A stretch of 41,757 nt of DNA from Brevipalpus yothersi (Eukaryota > Arthropoda > Arachnida > Trombidiformes > Tenuipalpidae): the NCBI GenBank assembly GCA_003956705.1, contig QZCP01000363.1, positions 1 through 41,757 of the forward strand, given 5' to 3'. Position 1 is the stretch's first letter. The number at the start of each line of letters is the position of its first letter. The position numbers and the translations under genes are program-made. Positions 12,590 to 22,240 of this stretch are shown here, in pieces. The notes below the pieces were generated by a model. That model was not told where the DNA came from. It made no database searches and saw nothing but the letters and a program-made list of their open reading frames with translations.

Positions 12590-12734
12590 GTGTTTCATAC
12601 TCTTCAACCGTCAAACATATACACACTTGATATATATACACACACATTGTATTAGTGTATATATGTGCTTGTAATATTATTATTATTATCATTATTTTTG
12701 ACTGTCTTTATCTGTCTTTATCTCTTTTGTTCCA

Positions 12735-12833
12735 ATGGATATACTACCATCGGGTAATATTTTTGTTGAACTCGAAGCCGTCCTTGATACCGGTTTTTTG
12801 TCACAATTTTCATTAGAAGATCGGTGGCAGCAG
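12735..12833 (+). CDS. luna: luna coding exon 1 (residues 1-33)
   Basis: The exon starts at ATG 12735 and ends at WQQ followed by a perfect donor, CAG|GTAAGT, at 12834. It encodes the first 33 residues, including the ELEAVLDTGF stretch, and matches the KLF6/7 N-terminus almost position by position. The intron after it is phase 0. An in-frame TGA lies 36 nt upstream, so the frame cannot extend further 5'. At 99 coding nt it is easily missed by length-based ORF detection. Any 5' UTR exon upstream cannot be seen. Confidence 0.93.
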
Positions 12834-14815
12834 GTAAGTTTTGTCTGGTGTATTGTGTCTCTATTGAATATGTCTACTTTTTCTCTGTTTAAATTTTTGA
12901 AAAACAGATAAAAAAATAATAATAATCAACATACTTATACACATACTTTTTTTTCTCTTCCTCTCTCTAACTCTTCATCTTTTTTCATCTTTTTTCATCT
13001 TCACCTGTGTGTTTGTGGTGTTTTTGTGACTGTATTTGGATTACTCTTCAACTTGATCCATCGAATTTCACTGATGACTCTGTTTGGTCCCGCTTTTTTT
13101 GCTTGCCGCCTGTAACATGTGTGTGCATATATTCATATATATATGTGTGTGTTTGTTCACACTTTCACTCATCAACAAAAATTTTTTCAATCATGAATCA
13201 ACAACATCATCATCATGGATCATCTATCTGTCGTGATCATGTATCTTTTGGAATTTTTTTCTGCAAATCGATCGAAACCATTTGGGAAAAAATGTTTGTA
13301 AAATTTGTAACAATTTCGATAGACAATCTTGGAAATGGAAAGGTATCTTAAAGATGAGCCAAAAATACGTTCCTATCATAAATCACCGCCATCCCATCTT
13401 AAAGATCCATGGGACATGTTCAGTAAACCATTGTCCGAAGAGGATATTACCGAACGATTAGATGATGAATGTGATGATAAGTGCGGTCTTCACAGTGGCT
13501 CACAAACTGATACCGATAAATTTTCAGATGATACGGACGATGAAAAGTGTCCACTGCCAGCATCCACTTTACATCACCATAAGCATCATCATATTCACCA
13601 TACTTCTGATCGTTTGCCGCCTTCATCATTATCACCGGTTGACAGTGGTGAAGATCGTTTGAGTGTATCCGATAATGAATCATGTGAAACTAGTACGATC
13701 TCTCCTGCACCATCGAGTGCGACCAATAGAATCAAAAATCTTGCCAATACCAACTGTTCAAATATAAACACCGTAAACAGCAATACACCATCGGCACCGG
13801 TACGAACAAGAGGACGTTTTGAAATTAATCCGGAAAATAGTAAGAGACGTGTTCATAAATGTCAATTCAATGGATGCAAAAAAGTGTATACTAAATCTTC
13901 ACATCTTAAAGCCCATCAAAGAACTCATACAGGTAGGCCCACATCATGTAGATATATATATTTTGTTTTCCACTTTTTTTTATTCTCATTCTATTGATAT
14001 ATTCTTTTGCTCCATGAGACATTCTTCATTCTTTTTTGGAGAGAAGTGAACACAATTTTCTATCCATCTCTCTTCACACATATCTTTCATTACTTTTCTT
14101 ACTTCTTACTTCTCATCTTTACAAGTCTATCTCACACTCTTCACATGTTATTTACACGATTTATGCGTTACGCTCACACAAACTTACTATCTGGTCTTTT
14201 CTCTATGTCACTTTTTCCATTTCTTTCTCTCTCTCTTTTCTTACTGCCCTCTCATGATCACTCTTCATGATGGTAGAAGATGAGAGAGAGAAGAGGAGGA
14301 GAGAGTGTAGAGAAACGCAAGAATCTGTGGAATTCGAGTTGTCTTGTCCCGTCAGATAATCTTGCTCTTCTGTCCCACTCTCTTTCTCATTTTTTCTATC
14401 TCTATCTTCTTACACGCTTCTCTTTAACTACTTGTCCTGATAGACTTTCTCTTTCTCTGTATATATATCGTTTTCCCCTGGTTTATAATTTTCATGCTCT
14501 CTTTCTCACCTCTCATTCTGTCTCATTCTATTCTATTCTGTCGCTTTCTGTTCCATTCTATCTCTATTTCTTTCTCTCTGTTCCTCTTTCTATCTCTGTC
14601 TTCTCATCACTGTATTCCCTTTTCCATTCTCACTCACAGGAGAAAAGCCTTATAAGTGTGATTGGGAAGGATGTGAATGGCGTTTTGCAAGATCTGATGA
14701 ATTAACTCGACACTACAGAAAACACACCGGCAGCAAGCCTTTCAAATGCACACATTGCGATCGTCGATTTTCCCGTTCAGATCATCTCGCACTTCATTTG
14801 AAGCGGCATCAGTGA
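12735..14815 (+). CDS. luna: Kruppel-like factor, KLF6/KLF7 (luna) type; three coding exons, 294 aa
   Basis: This gene encodes a nuclear sequence-specific transcription factor. The coding exons are 12735-12833, 13323-13932 and 14640-14815, which join to 885 nt including TGA. Residues 1-46 match the N-terminal block peculiar to KLF6/KLF7: an IF-x-EL start, DTG at 18-20, WQQ at 31-33 and an ERYL-x-x-EP motif at 39-46. Residues 72-109 are acidic, 117-126 are His-rich, and 128-165 are Ser/Pro-rich with a PPSS motif like the one in KLF6/7. Three C2H2 fingers close the protein: C213/C218/H231/H235, C243/C248/H261/H265 and C273/C276/H289/H293. The recognition helices (KSSHLKAH, RSDELTRH, RSDHLALH) are those of KLFs, which bind CACCC and GC boxes. 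The basic KRRVHK stretch at 207-212 is a likely nuclear localisation signal. Human KLF6 and KLF7 are 283 and 302 residues, so the length fits. The start is fixed by homology and by an in-frame TGA at 12699-12701. It appears intact. Confidence 0.95.
12834..13322 (+). other. luna intron 1 (489 bp, phase 0)
   Basis: GTAAGT...TTCGATAG. It is AT-rich with short TG and (CAT)n runs (for example 13206-13217) and contains no recognisable feature of its own. The reading frame open at 13007-13351 across it is Cys/Phe/Ile-rich low complexity that belongs to the intron, not to a gene. Confidence 0.85.
13323..13932 (+). CDS. luna: luna coding exon 2 (residues 34-237, first base of Gly237)
   Basis: The exon begins after an AG at 13321-13322 with ACA ATC TTG GAA ATG GAA, giving TILEMERYL. 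This continues the KLF6/7 'WQQTCLELERYL' signature across the junction. The acceptor has a poor pyrimidine tract, but homology fixes it. A DPWDMFSK motif at 61-68 resembles the DLWTK stretch of KLF6. The exon holds the acidic, His-rich, Ser/Pro- and Asn-rich middle of the protein and the whole of zinc finger 1 (213-235). It ends inside the TGEKP linker at ACAG|GTAGGC, giving a phase 1 intron. TTG at 13329 is only an internal leucine codon, not a start. Confidence 0.93.
13933..14639 (+). other. luna intron 2 (707 bp, phase 1)
   Basis: GTAGGC...CTCACAG. It is strongly pyrimidine-biased on the + strand, especially 14340-14636, which is made of TCT, TCTC and ATTCT words with no perfect long repeat. 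Open frames here (14007-14270, 14280-14705) are artefacts of that bias, and their only real coding part is exon 3. Retention of this intron would end the protein at 13995-13997, after finger 1. Confidence 0.88.
14640..14815 (+). CDS. luna: luna coding exon 3 (zinc fingers 2 and 3, stop)
   Basis: The exon follows an excellent acceptor, a long pyrimidine tract ending CTCACTCACAG at 14639. It restores the GEKPY linker and encodes fingers 2 (CDWEGCEWRF...) and 3 (CTHCDRRF...), ending LKRHQ and TGA at 14813-14815. All eight zinc ligands of the two fingers are present. Finger 3 has Arg279 where vertebrate KLF6/7 have Cys and KLF1/2/4 have Ala. That position is not a zinc ligand. No frameshift or truncation is seen. 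Confidence 0.95.
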
Positions 14816-15078
14816 CATATTCTCTTCTCTTATGATCAATTTGTTTTTCCAATTGTAATGAGAAAAGAGAAACAAAACAAAAAAGAAATAATTTTTTTTC
14901 GCAGTTGATGAGCGCGGAATGGTATGCATGAATCTTCCTTGTACAGCGAAACAGAACAAACAAAAACCTCTACACCCACACAGCAATGATCACTTGCATA
15001 TTCTTTCCGTCACTTTTTCGAAAAAAGATAATGGAAATCAAATGTGAAGAGAATGTTTAGGTACCCAATTTAGGTAAA

Positions 15079-15185
15079 TGTCTGTGTGTGTATTTATGCG
15101 TGAATGTGTGTACTGTTGATGTATTCAGAGAATGTATGAATACATTGAGTATACACACAGACATAAACACATACACACATGGACA
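15079..15185 (+). ncRNA. Long imperfect hairpin in the probable luna 3' UTR
   Basis: Paired segments, outside to inside: 15079-15082 with 15182-15185; 15085-15093 with 15171-15179; 15094-15098 with 15162-15166; 15106-15112 with 15152-15158; 15119-15126 with 15138-15145. The apical loop is 11 nt (15127-15137). That is about 33 Watson-Crick pairs over 107 nt. The lower stem is TG/CA microsatellite, but the upper stem (ATGTATTC/GAATACAT) is not. It is either a UTR structural element or chance pairing of TG and CA runs. The internal loops make a microRNA precursor uncertain. Confidence 0.35.
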
Positions 15186-15305
15186 AACTAGGTTGAACCG
15201 AGGAAAACATACCGAAAAAAAAAGAAGAGACCATGTGGTTTAAGGAATTTTGTTTCGATAAAAAAAAGCAAGCATACGATAAAAAAAATCACACACACAC
15301 AAGAT

Positions 15306-15320
15306 GCGGGTCAAGCCCGC
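15306..15320. other. Small GC-rich inverted repeat
   Basis: GCGGG-TCAAG-CCCGC: a 5-bp stem with a 5-nt loop in otherwise AT-rich probable 3' UTR, with another CCGGG 24-28 nt further on. Role unknown. Confidence 0.3.
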
Positions 15321-16137
15321 CACAAAACTTCTTTCGCATTCTGCCGGGTCACATGTTGATATATTAACTGACCGAAGAAAAAACAATTTTTTCGCATCAT
15401 TCTTTTTCTTCTCTCCTTTTTTCTCTCTTCTATCTAAATATTTATCATGAAAAAAAATTTTCACTACTTGATGCTGATTCAGTTTATAAACTATTATATA
15501 AATATTAAGTACAGTATATACAGTCGATATATATATATATATTGCGATACCGAAATGGTTTCTTAAAAGTCTTGATTATGATTATAAAAAAAAGTAAATG
15601 AAAAGCTTTACATTGGCGACTTTTTGAAGAGTTCCAAAACAAAATTTTGTCTGTCTCATTTTATCAATATTCGCGTCGTGATTATATTTATGTATACACA
15701 CACATTCATAAGTACAAGTCAAAGTTTCTTCATATTACGCGTAATAATCATCTCATTTGATCTAAGCCTTCATATCATAACTACTACTACACATACACAC
15801 ACTAGTACACACTTTGGCTTGCTTCTGTTTCAGATAATTTCAAGTGTTTGCAAGTGATCAGCTTCTGACTCTTTTTAGTAAACGATTTCGTGTATGAATG
15901 TGAGGCTGTATGTGTGTGCCCTAAGTTTTGAATGGCTATAATTTATCCTCTCCTCTCGATCAAATGTGGCCCATCAAGTATCTCGGAATTTTATCCTCCC
16001 CATTTCATATTAATTGTGATCTTCTCCTCCTTCAGACTTGATTACATTTGAATCATTTTCTTCTTCTTCTATCACTTTCACTCCTTTGCCTCTATTCTCG
16101 ATCACTTTCTCATGATGTTCTCTCATGCGATTCGTTT

Positions 16138-16165
16138 TCTTTCTTCTTCTTCTTCTTCTTCTTCT
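16138..16165. repeat. (TTC)n tract
   Basis: Nine or so TTC triplets, with pyrimidine-rich flanks. Confidence 0.88.
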
Positions 16166-16961
16166 CTTGGAATAACATTTGATGATGAAAATCGGCCCGG
16201 AAACATAGTGATTCAGCTCACTTGCAATTCAACTCTACTACTTCTAGTAATCAAGTACCTGTTTCATTCCTGATTTCTTTTTTCTCTCTCTCTTTCTCTC
16301 TCCTCTTTTTGATTGCTCTTTTTCTGTCACACCTCGGTATATATATATTGCATAATGTCAATTGTACCTTCTCATCCATGGATCACAGACAAGCTTTCTC
16401 TTTCTCTCTTTCTTTCTTTCTGTTTCCTAGCAGTTTCAACGAACGATAAATGGTCTCTCTTTCTCCTCTCTCTTCTCTATTGTTGACTGGTGAGAAGGGC
16501 AAAGGCAGCAAAAAGAGAGACTCAAATGGAACAAGTCATGCCAGATCATTGTGAGAGTACACACAAAATTCACCCATAAGTGCATGTAGATCTGGATACA
16601 CTTGCTTTCTCTCTCTCTCTCTCTCTTATTCGGAACCGGTAAAAATATATATTTATATATATATGTGTATAATATATACACTGTCAAGTGTGAAGAGGTG
16701 TCAACAAACAGGCAGGCAGGCAGACTGGCAAAAAAGCAAAAAAAATACGGAGATATGGTCATTGAGAATGAATTTCCAGAATTGGCAAGATGAGTATGTG
16801 TGTGAGAGAAAGAGGAAGAGAGACGATATTATCATGATCCATTTGTCTCAAATGCTCACAGATAATGAGCTTGTCAATGTGACATGCTTCAATTCGATTC
16901 GGTGTCGAGTCGAAAAGTTCATGGATTAGATGAAGAAAAATTTTCTTCCCTCTCATTTGCA

Positions 16962-16964
<3 letters not shown>

Positions 16965-17018
<54 letters not shown>
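16965..17018. repeat. (TC)n microsatellite
   Basis: About 53 nt of perfect TC. Confidence 0.95.
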
Positions 17019-17022
<4 letters not shown>

Positions 17023-17480
17023 ATCAGCCATGCATTCCTTCAACCATTAATGTTCTCTGATCATGGTGGTGATTCATGAATCGATTTTTTCCCCTCGAAT
17101 TGCTCAAGATTGAAAATGAAATCAAGGTAAAATTAGCAGTCAACCGATGATGTAATAATTCAAAGGATCATTTTAGAATTTACCAGAAGTGATGTGTAAG
17201 GATCATTGTGGGAGGAAAAAAAGAATGATCAAATGATAGAGTGGAAACTTTAAATAGCTCAGACAATCGAAATCAATACATACACACACAAGCTGTTTAA
17301 ATGTCTCACAGGCGATCATTTCTTTTTCAATGATTCAACCTTGCCTCATAAACTCCTAGTCAGTTTGATCTATGAATGGTGTGTGTGTGTAATCTTATGC
17401 TACCACCAAGGTCTAAGTCTTTTCTGATTACAATTCAATTGAAATACGAGTCCAGTTACTTAGAATGAAAGAAATCAAGT

Positions 17481-17556
17481 AAGAAAGAAAGAAAGAGAGA
17501 AAGAGAGAAAGAGAGAAAGAGAGAAAGAGAGAAAGAGAGAAAGAGAGAGAGAGAGA
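17481..17556. repeat. Compound GAAA / GAAAGAGA tandem repeat
   Basis: Starts as (GAAA)n and becomes a regular 8-mer, GAAAGAGA, about six to seven times, ending in plain GA. It is the only higher-order purine array in the window. Confidence 0.9.
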
Positions 17557-18237
17557 TGAGAGAGAGCTCAAAGAATTGAGATTGTATTGCACACTATCCG
17601 GGCGATTATAATGGTGATCTTGATTGACAATTATGTTAGGAAAAAGTGTTTGTCTAAGTGGGATTAGGATCATTGACGAATGGTCTCTCAGCATCCATTC
17701 ACACACATATATATACACGAATGCTGCTTTGCATTGGCATCAACCTGAACATGTAAACAAATGGTGTATGTTATAAGCTCAGCTGGCAATGAATCCACGA
17801 GACAGAGACAAGACGATACGATTGATTTAATTCATGAGCTTTTCTCTTCGTGTGTATGTGTATGTGTGTATATATATTCATTGAATGGAAGAGAAGAAGG
17901 AAATGAAAGCTTTACTGTTCACATTTCAAAAACGTTTTCACTTTCAACCGCCATGGAAGACTTTCACTTTCTTTCTCTCTTTCTCTCTTGTTCTATTTAT
18001 TATTGTTAAGATACTCTAAACATTCGATGTCTTGAGCCCCATAATCTTACCGCAACATGCTCGTTCCATTGAATCCATTTCATGGCATCTTGAGGACACA
18101 CACAAATGTATATATATACACACACATGTTTTTTTGCCCTCTTCTTTCCGTATTACTTGTGTTCTCGGGTGATGATAACAATTAACTATTTTACTTCTGA
18201 ATCTCATCCATCCATAGGACATTAAATGTTCGCCCAG

Positions 18238-18267
18238 TTAGTAGTAGTAGTAGCAGTAGTAGTAGTG
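18238..18267. repeat. (GTA)n tract
   Basis: GTA/AGT triplets with one GCA variant. Confidence 0.88.
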
Positions 18268-19045
18268 GCAGTTGCAGGAATAAGGAGTAGTGAATGTGTG
18301 TGTGTGTGAGTGTGTAAATGATAATTCTCAGAGAATAGGTAGAAGAGAAGATAAAAGGAAGCCAGGAAAGACATGTAGTATATATGGCTTGGTGAACAAG
18401 TCGCGCAATATGAGTGTTTTTTGCAATGATCCTGACGATGATAATGGTTATGATGGTCTCAAAATGATGAGCGTCTAACAGCGTTTTATGCCTGATATTT
18501 TTACATCATTACAACCAACACATATATATACACAAACAGCTCTCTCTCTGTGTGTGTGTGTTATCCTTTATTTTTGTTCATCTCTCTTTCTAGCTCTTTT
18601 TACACCGATAAGTTGATCCACCAACGCATATCTTTCCCCTTCATGCTGTGTATGTGTGAGTGTGTAGTGGCGGGAAGAATATTCTTGTATAAGTTCTTTA
18701 ACATATACATCGAATTTTTCGCTCTTTCTCGGTGTGTTTGTGTGTATATTTACGAATGTATGTGCATGGTGAATAGGGTATAGTACAATATTGCTCCTTT
18801 TTCCAATTGACAATGGAATGGGAAGAACCGCGGAATAGAGAAAAAAAATCTCTCTCCTTTTTTCACCATGTAATTGGTGAACACTATTTTCGGAATCTTT
18901 TGTCAGTTTATTTACCTGAGCACCAGTGTACTTTTTATCCTCTTTTTTCTACCATCTTCTCTCTCTCTCTCTCTTCTTCATCAACTGATGATACACTGAT
19001 GGAACTTATAAAAATATAAAAATATGAGTGGGTTTTGGTTCATAT

Positions 19046-19048
<3 letters not shown>

Positions 19049-19113
<65 letters not shown>
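19049..19113. repeat. (TC)n microsatellite
   Basis: About 64 nt of perfect TC. Confidence 0.95.
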
Positions 19114-19118
<5 letters not shown>

Positions 19119-19133
19119 ATCCTCTTTCTCTCT

Positions 19134-19146
19134 GAAACGTCGTTTC
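19134..19146. other. 13-bp palindrome GAAACG-T-CGTTTC
   Basis: Two perfect 6-bp arms around one base, 20 bp after the end of a (TC)n tract. The following 110 bp are more complex and GC-richer than the surroundings. No gene is recognised there. Confidence 0.35.
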
Positions 19147-19490
19147 GTTAGATGATGGCGTGTATTGAAATGGACTTGGGCGGCTGCATGGAAGCAAGAA
19201 TCGTTCAAAAATTATGTGCATCCGCTTCCTTGGCTCGTCTTGAGGTCTCCCCACGCAGACAGATAGAGTAAGCAAGAGGAGCGATTCTGAGTGACTAGAA
19301 GAAGAATAAGAATGAGAAAGAAAGAGAAATGTAGATATTTATATTGGAGATGAATTTTTGAATATATATGTGAGTGTGTGTGTGTGGATTGTAAGGCGTG
19401 TTGTTGTTGAGATGCTAGTGAAGATGAAGGAGGAGATGAAAGGATCGGTTGGACAGAAAAAAGTATGGATGGATGTCAGTATTCGCCTTT

Positions 19491-19492
<2 letters not shown>

Positions 19493-19537
<45 letters not shown>
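19493..19537. repeat. (TC)n microsatellite
   Basis: About 44 nt of perfect TC. Confidence 0.95.
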
Positions 19538-19540
<3 letters not shown>

Positions 19541-19616
19541 CATTATGTATGTAAATCGCAGCCAAAACAATGTTGTCATTCACCGATGAATATGATGATC
19601 CCAGACATACATAATG

Positions 19617-19646
19617 CACACTCACACACTCACACTCACACACACA
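19617..19646. repeat. (CA)n-like tract
   Basis: CA/CTCACA words, imperfect. Confidence 0.8.
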
Positions 19647-19686
19647 TATACATAATACTCACATAACACAGTAACAACGAACAATC

Positions 19687-19738
19687 ATAATAATAATAAT
19701 AGTAATAATAATAATAGAAGTAGTAGTAATAATAATAT
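19687..19738. repeat. (AAT/AGT)n trinucleotide tract
   Basis: AAT triplets interspersed with AGT over about 52 nt. Confidence 0.88.
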
Positions 19739-19810
19739 TCAGTAGATTATGGTTGGAAAAAGGAATATGTAAAGGTGAGAGATAAAGCAGCATCAAGGCA
19801 ATCGACCTCT

Positions 19811-19834
19811 GGGGATGGGGGCTGGAGGGTGGGG
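19811..19834 (+). other. G-quadruplex motif
   Basis: Four G-runs, GGGG-AT-GGGGG-CTGGA-GGG-T-GGGG, fit the classical G3+N1-7 pattern with short loops. This is the only such motif I saw in the window, and it sits in a locally GC-rich patch (19801-19945) with a C-run at 19889-19894. The opposite strand has an open frame (19793-19981) rich in Pro, unrecognised. Confidence 0.6.
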
Positions 19835-22165
19835 ATTGACTGGAGGTGGCTGATGATTATGACATTCTCTGGTGTCCTCCTCCATCTCCCCCCTAGGATA
19901 TCCGCCAGAGAGAAGAAGACAATCGGTGGGAGGGAATGAACCCGAGAGAACTTTGCGTGTGTAATACTTTTTTATACACACTTTCGTTCACAGACTACTA
20001 TCGACTGGCGAGAGAATGAAAGAGAGAGAGAGAGCCAGAACTGGAAAGTATCATGATGATGTTGTGTGTATATATTTTGTATTAACATGAACTTTTCATG
20101 AGACAGAGGAAATAAAAATACCAGCCTGTCTGAGTACATAGCCTGGAGTTGATGTATCGAATGAGGTTTTATCTACCTTGCTGTATCGGATGAACCGAAA
20201 AAGAAATACAAAATCACTTATCGTTCTTCCCCCTTTTCAATATGTATTTGATACATATTTATTCCATAGACAATGTCCATTTTGAGTACATTTTATCATT
20301 TTTTTTCCAGCTGATCATCATCATGTACACTTATGTTATGAAATGGATTCAGTTTATCGAGAGAGAATTTGAAATGGGTTCTCTCAACTTTAAGTATTCC
20401 CCTTTCTTTTCCATGAACTTTTTTCACCCTCTCTCTCTCTTCGATCACTTCTTCCTTTTTTTCCCCAGAAAAACCTCAGGAAAATGATAATATAGCTTCC
20501 CAGAACAGATCGATGGAAGAAAGTGAGTACTGATATTGCTGCTGCCTGGAAACACATAACACGACCCAGCAAATGATGGACAAGCATTTAATGACCAAAC
20601 TGTAGAAGGTCTTAGACTTTTTTTCTCCCTTTGCCATTGGAAAAAGGATGAGGAGGAGGAAGAAGAAGAAGATGTCTGCTACTGTTCATCTCTTTCTATT
20701 TCTCTTTCGTTTTCCATCCATTTCAAAAAGAAAGCCAGAAAAGAAGAGAGCATCCAGAGAGCAAGAATGAAAGAATCTGCTTTCTGCCAAAACTGAAAGT
20801 GAATCGATTACTTTTTCCCTTTACACACACACATACATAGCTTCTGTTTTGCTACTGTATTTATTCTGTCTGATATTCTTCAATGATATATAAGCGGACT
20901 GAGAATTCTGCTTCTATCCACTTGTCTCATCACCTTACGATGGTCATTCACAATGAAAATAAATTCCATTACGTACTTAGTAGTGGAAGTACGTACTTAC
21001 TGGATATATATCTTCTTGCAATAAGAGAGAGATGCTGGAATATATACACAAAATTGGGCAACAATTTGATAAAGAGTATCACGTTTAGAAGGAACAAAAA
21101 TATTCCACTTTTCTCTCTCTTTCTCTCTCATCTCACCGATAGCATCTTATGCTCTTAATCTTCCATCCCTCTCTCTCTTTTTCTCCTCATCACTCAACAC
21201 TACCTCCATAATCATCATTCTGTTGCTCCGAAAAAAATTTGGTTGGCCCTCACATAACGGCTTCCAAGCGACTAATCTATCTTACAGATAATTTAACCAT
21301 CCATTGTGAAATTCCTCTCCTACTATACTCTACTCTTTTTCTCTCTCCTCTCTCTCTTTCTCTATCTGACTTTACCTCACATTCCATGATAGCATCACTT
21401 TTTTTTCATTCCCTTCCTCTCTATCTTACACTGACCGCTCTGCTATTCTCTTTACAATAACCGCAAAATGGTCATTCTAAATGCTTTCCTACTCTCTATC
21501 TCGCTCGCTTTGCCTTGATCCGAAAAACACACAAAATATAAATGCATGAGATTGAGAGAAAAAAACTTCCCTTCAATTCTGCCTGTGAGTACATATTCAT
21601 ACAAGTTCCACAAGCAAGCAATACATGATTGGAATGGCAAATGATTCTCCATGAGGTAAAGTGTTCTCTTCAACCATTCTGTTCATTCTTTCCATTATAT
21701 ATATCTCTCTCTTCTATTTCTCTTTCTTTCCCACTCTTTCTGGTTCCTGTTTTTCTTCTCAGAAATTGGCTTGAAATTACACTTTCCCCACCATGATCTT
21801 GCCCTGGTCAACATCTTGCCCTAATATATCTGTATTTATACACATACCCAGCATGCATCATGAAGCAATAGGCATGAACTTTACCATGTGCATCATCATA
21901 TGTATATATACAGGCACATAGCTTCACACACCAAACTGGCCTAATCTTTTTTGCTCTTACCATTCTTCATTTGTTCATCACTTTTTTTCGATTCCATCGT
22001 ATTCAATTCCCTTCCATGTATATTTATATAAATTATATCACCTCTCTATCTCTCTCATCCTTAGCAATCATTCTTCCCATCATTTCGTCTGGGCCACTTG
22101 TATGTGGTGTCTAACTTTTATTCTTCAATCAGATCAAAAAATGAATCGAGAGAGTGAATGAGTGA

Positions 22166-22238
<73 letters not shown>
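22166..22238. repeat. Compound (TG)n-(GA)n microsatellite
   Basis: TG run 22166-22178 passing directly into about 60 nt of perfect GA. Confidence 0.95.

Positions 22239-22240
<2 letters not shown>

Larger units (their letters stand above)
12399..12734 (+). promoter_or_regulatory. Probable luna proximal promoter / 5' leader
   Basis: The 336 nt before the ATG carry an NRF1-like site (12434-12445), a purine GA tract (12453-12488), two CCAAT boxes (12552-12556 and 12562-12566), a 19-bp palindrome (12571-12589) and a TATATATA stretch (12631-12638). The transcription start cannot be placed, so part of this may be transcribed leader. If so, short upstream ORFs would occur at 12557-12568, 12565-12630 and 12663-12674. 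Function is inferred from motif clustering and position only. Confidence 0.5.
14816..15580 (+). other. Probable luna 3' UTR
   Basis: This AT-rich sequence directly after the stop is free of long GA/TC tracts, unlike the rest of the window. It holds a long hairpin (15079-15185), a small GC-rich stem (15306-15320) and AT-rich stretches. I see no canonical AATAAA within about 2 kb of the stop. GATAAA at about 15257 and 15279 and TATAAA near 15485 are variant candidates. The 3' end is therefore undetermined. Confidence 0.45.
15581..19048. other. Gene-free stretch right of luna
   Basis: AT-, TC- and TG-rich sequence with the repeats listed separately. A (CAGG)n-like run occurs at 16710-16722. No second gene, tRNA or transposon terminus was recognised. 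Confidence 0.55.

Noticed and set aside
13329..13997. Possible 222-codon gene starting at 13329
   Set aside because: 13329 is TTG, an internal leucine of luna exon 2, and the tail beyond 13932 is intron 2.
17481..17556. CRISPR-like regular array
   Set aside because: The 8-bp units have no spacers; this is a simple tandem repeat in a eukaryotic genome.
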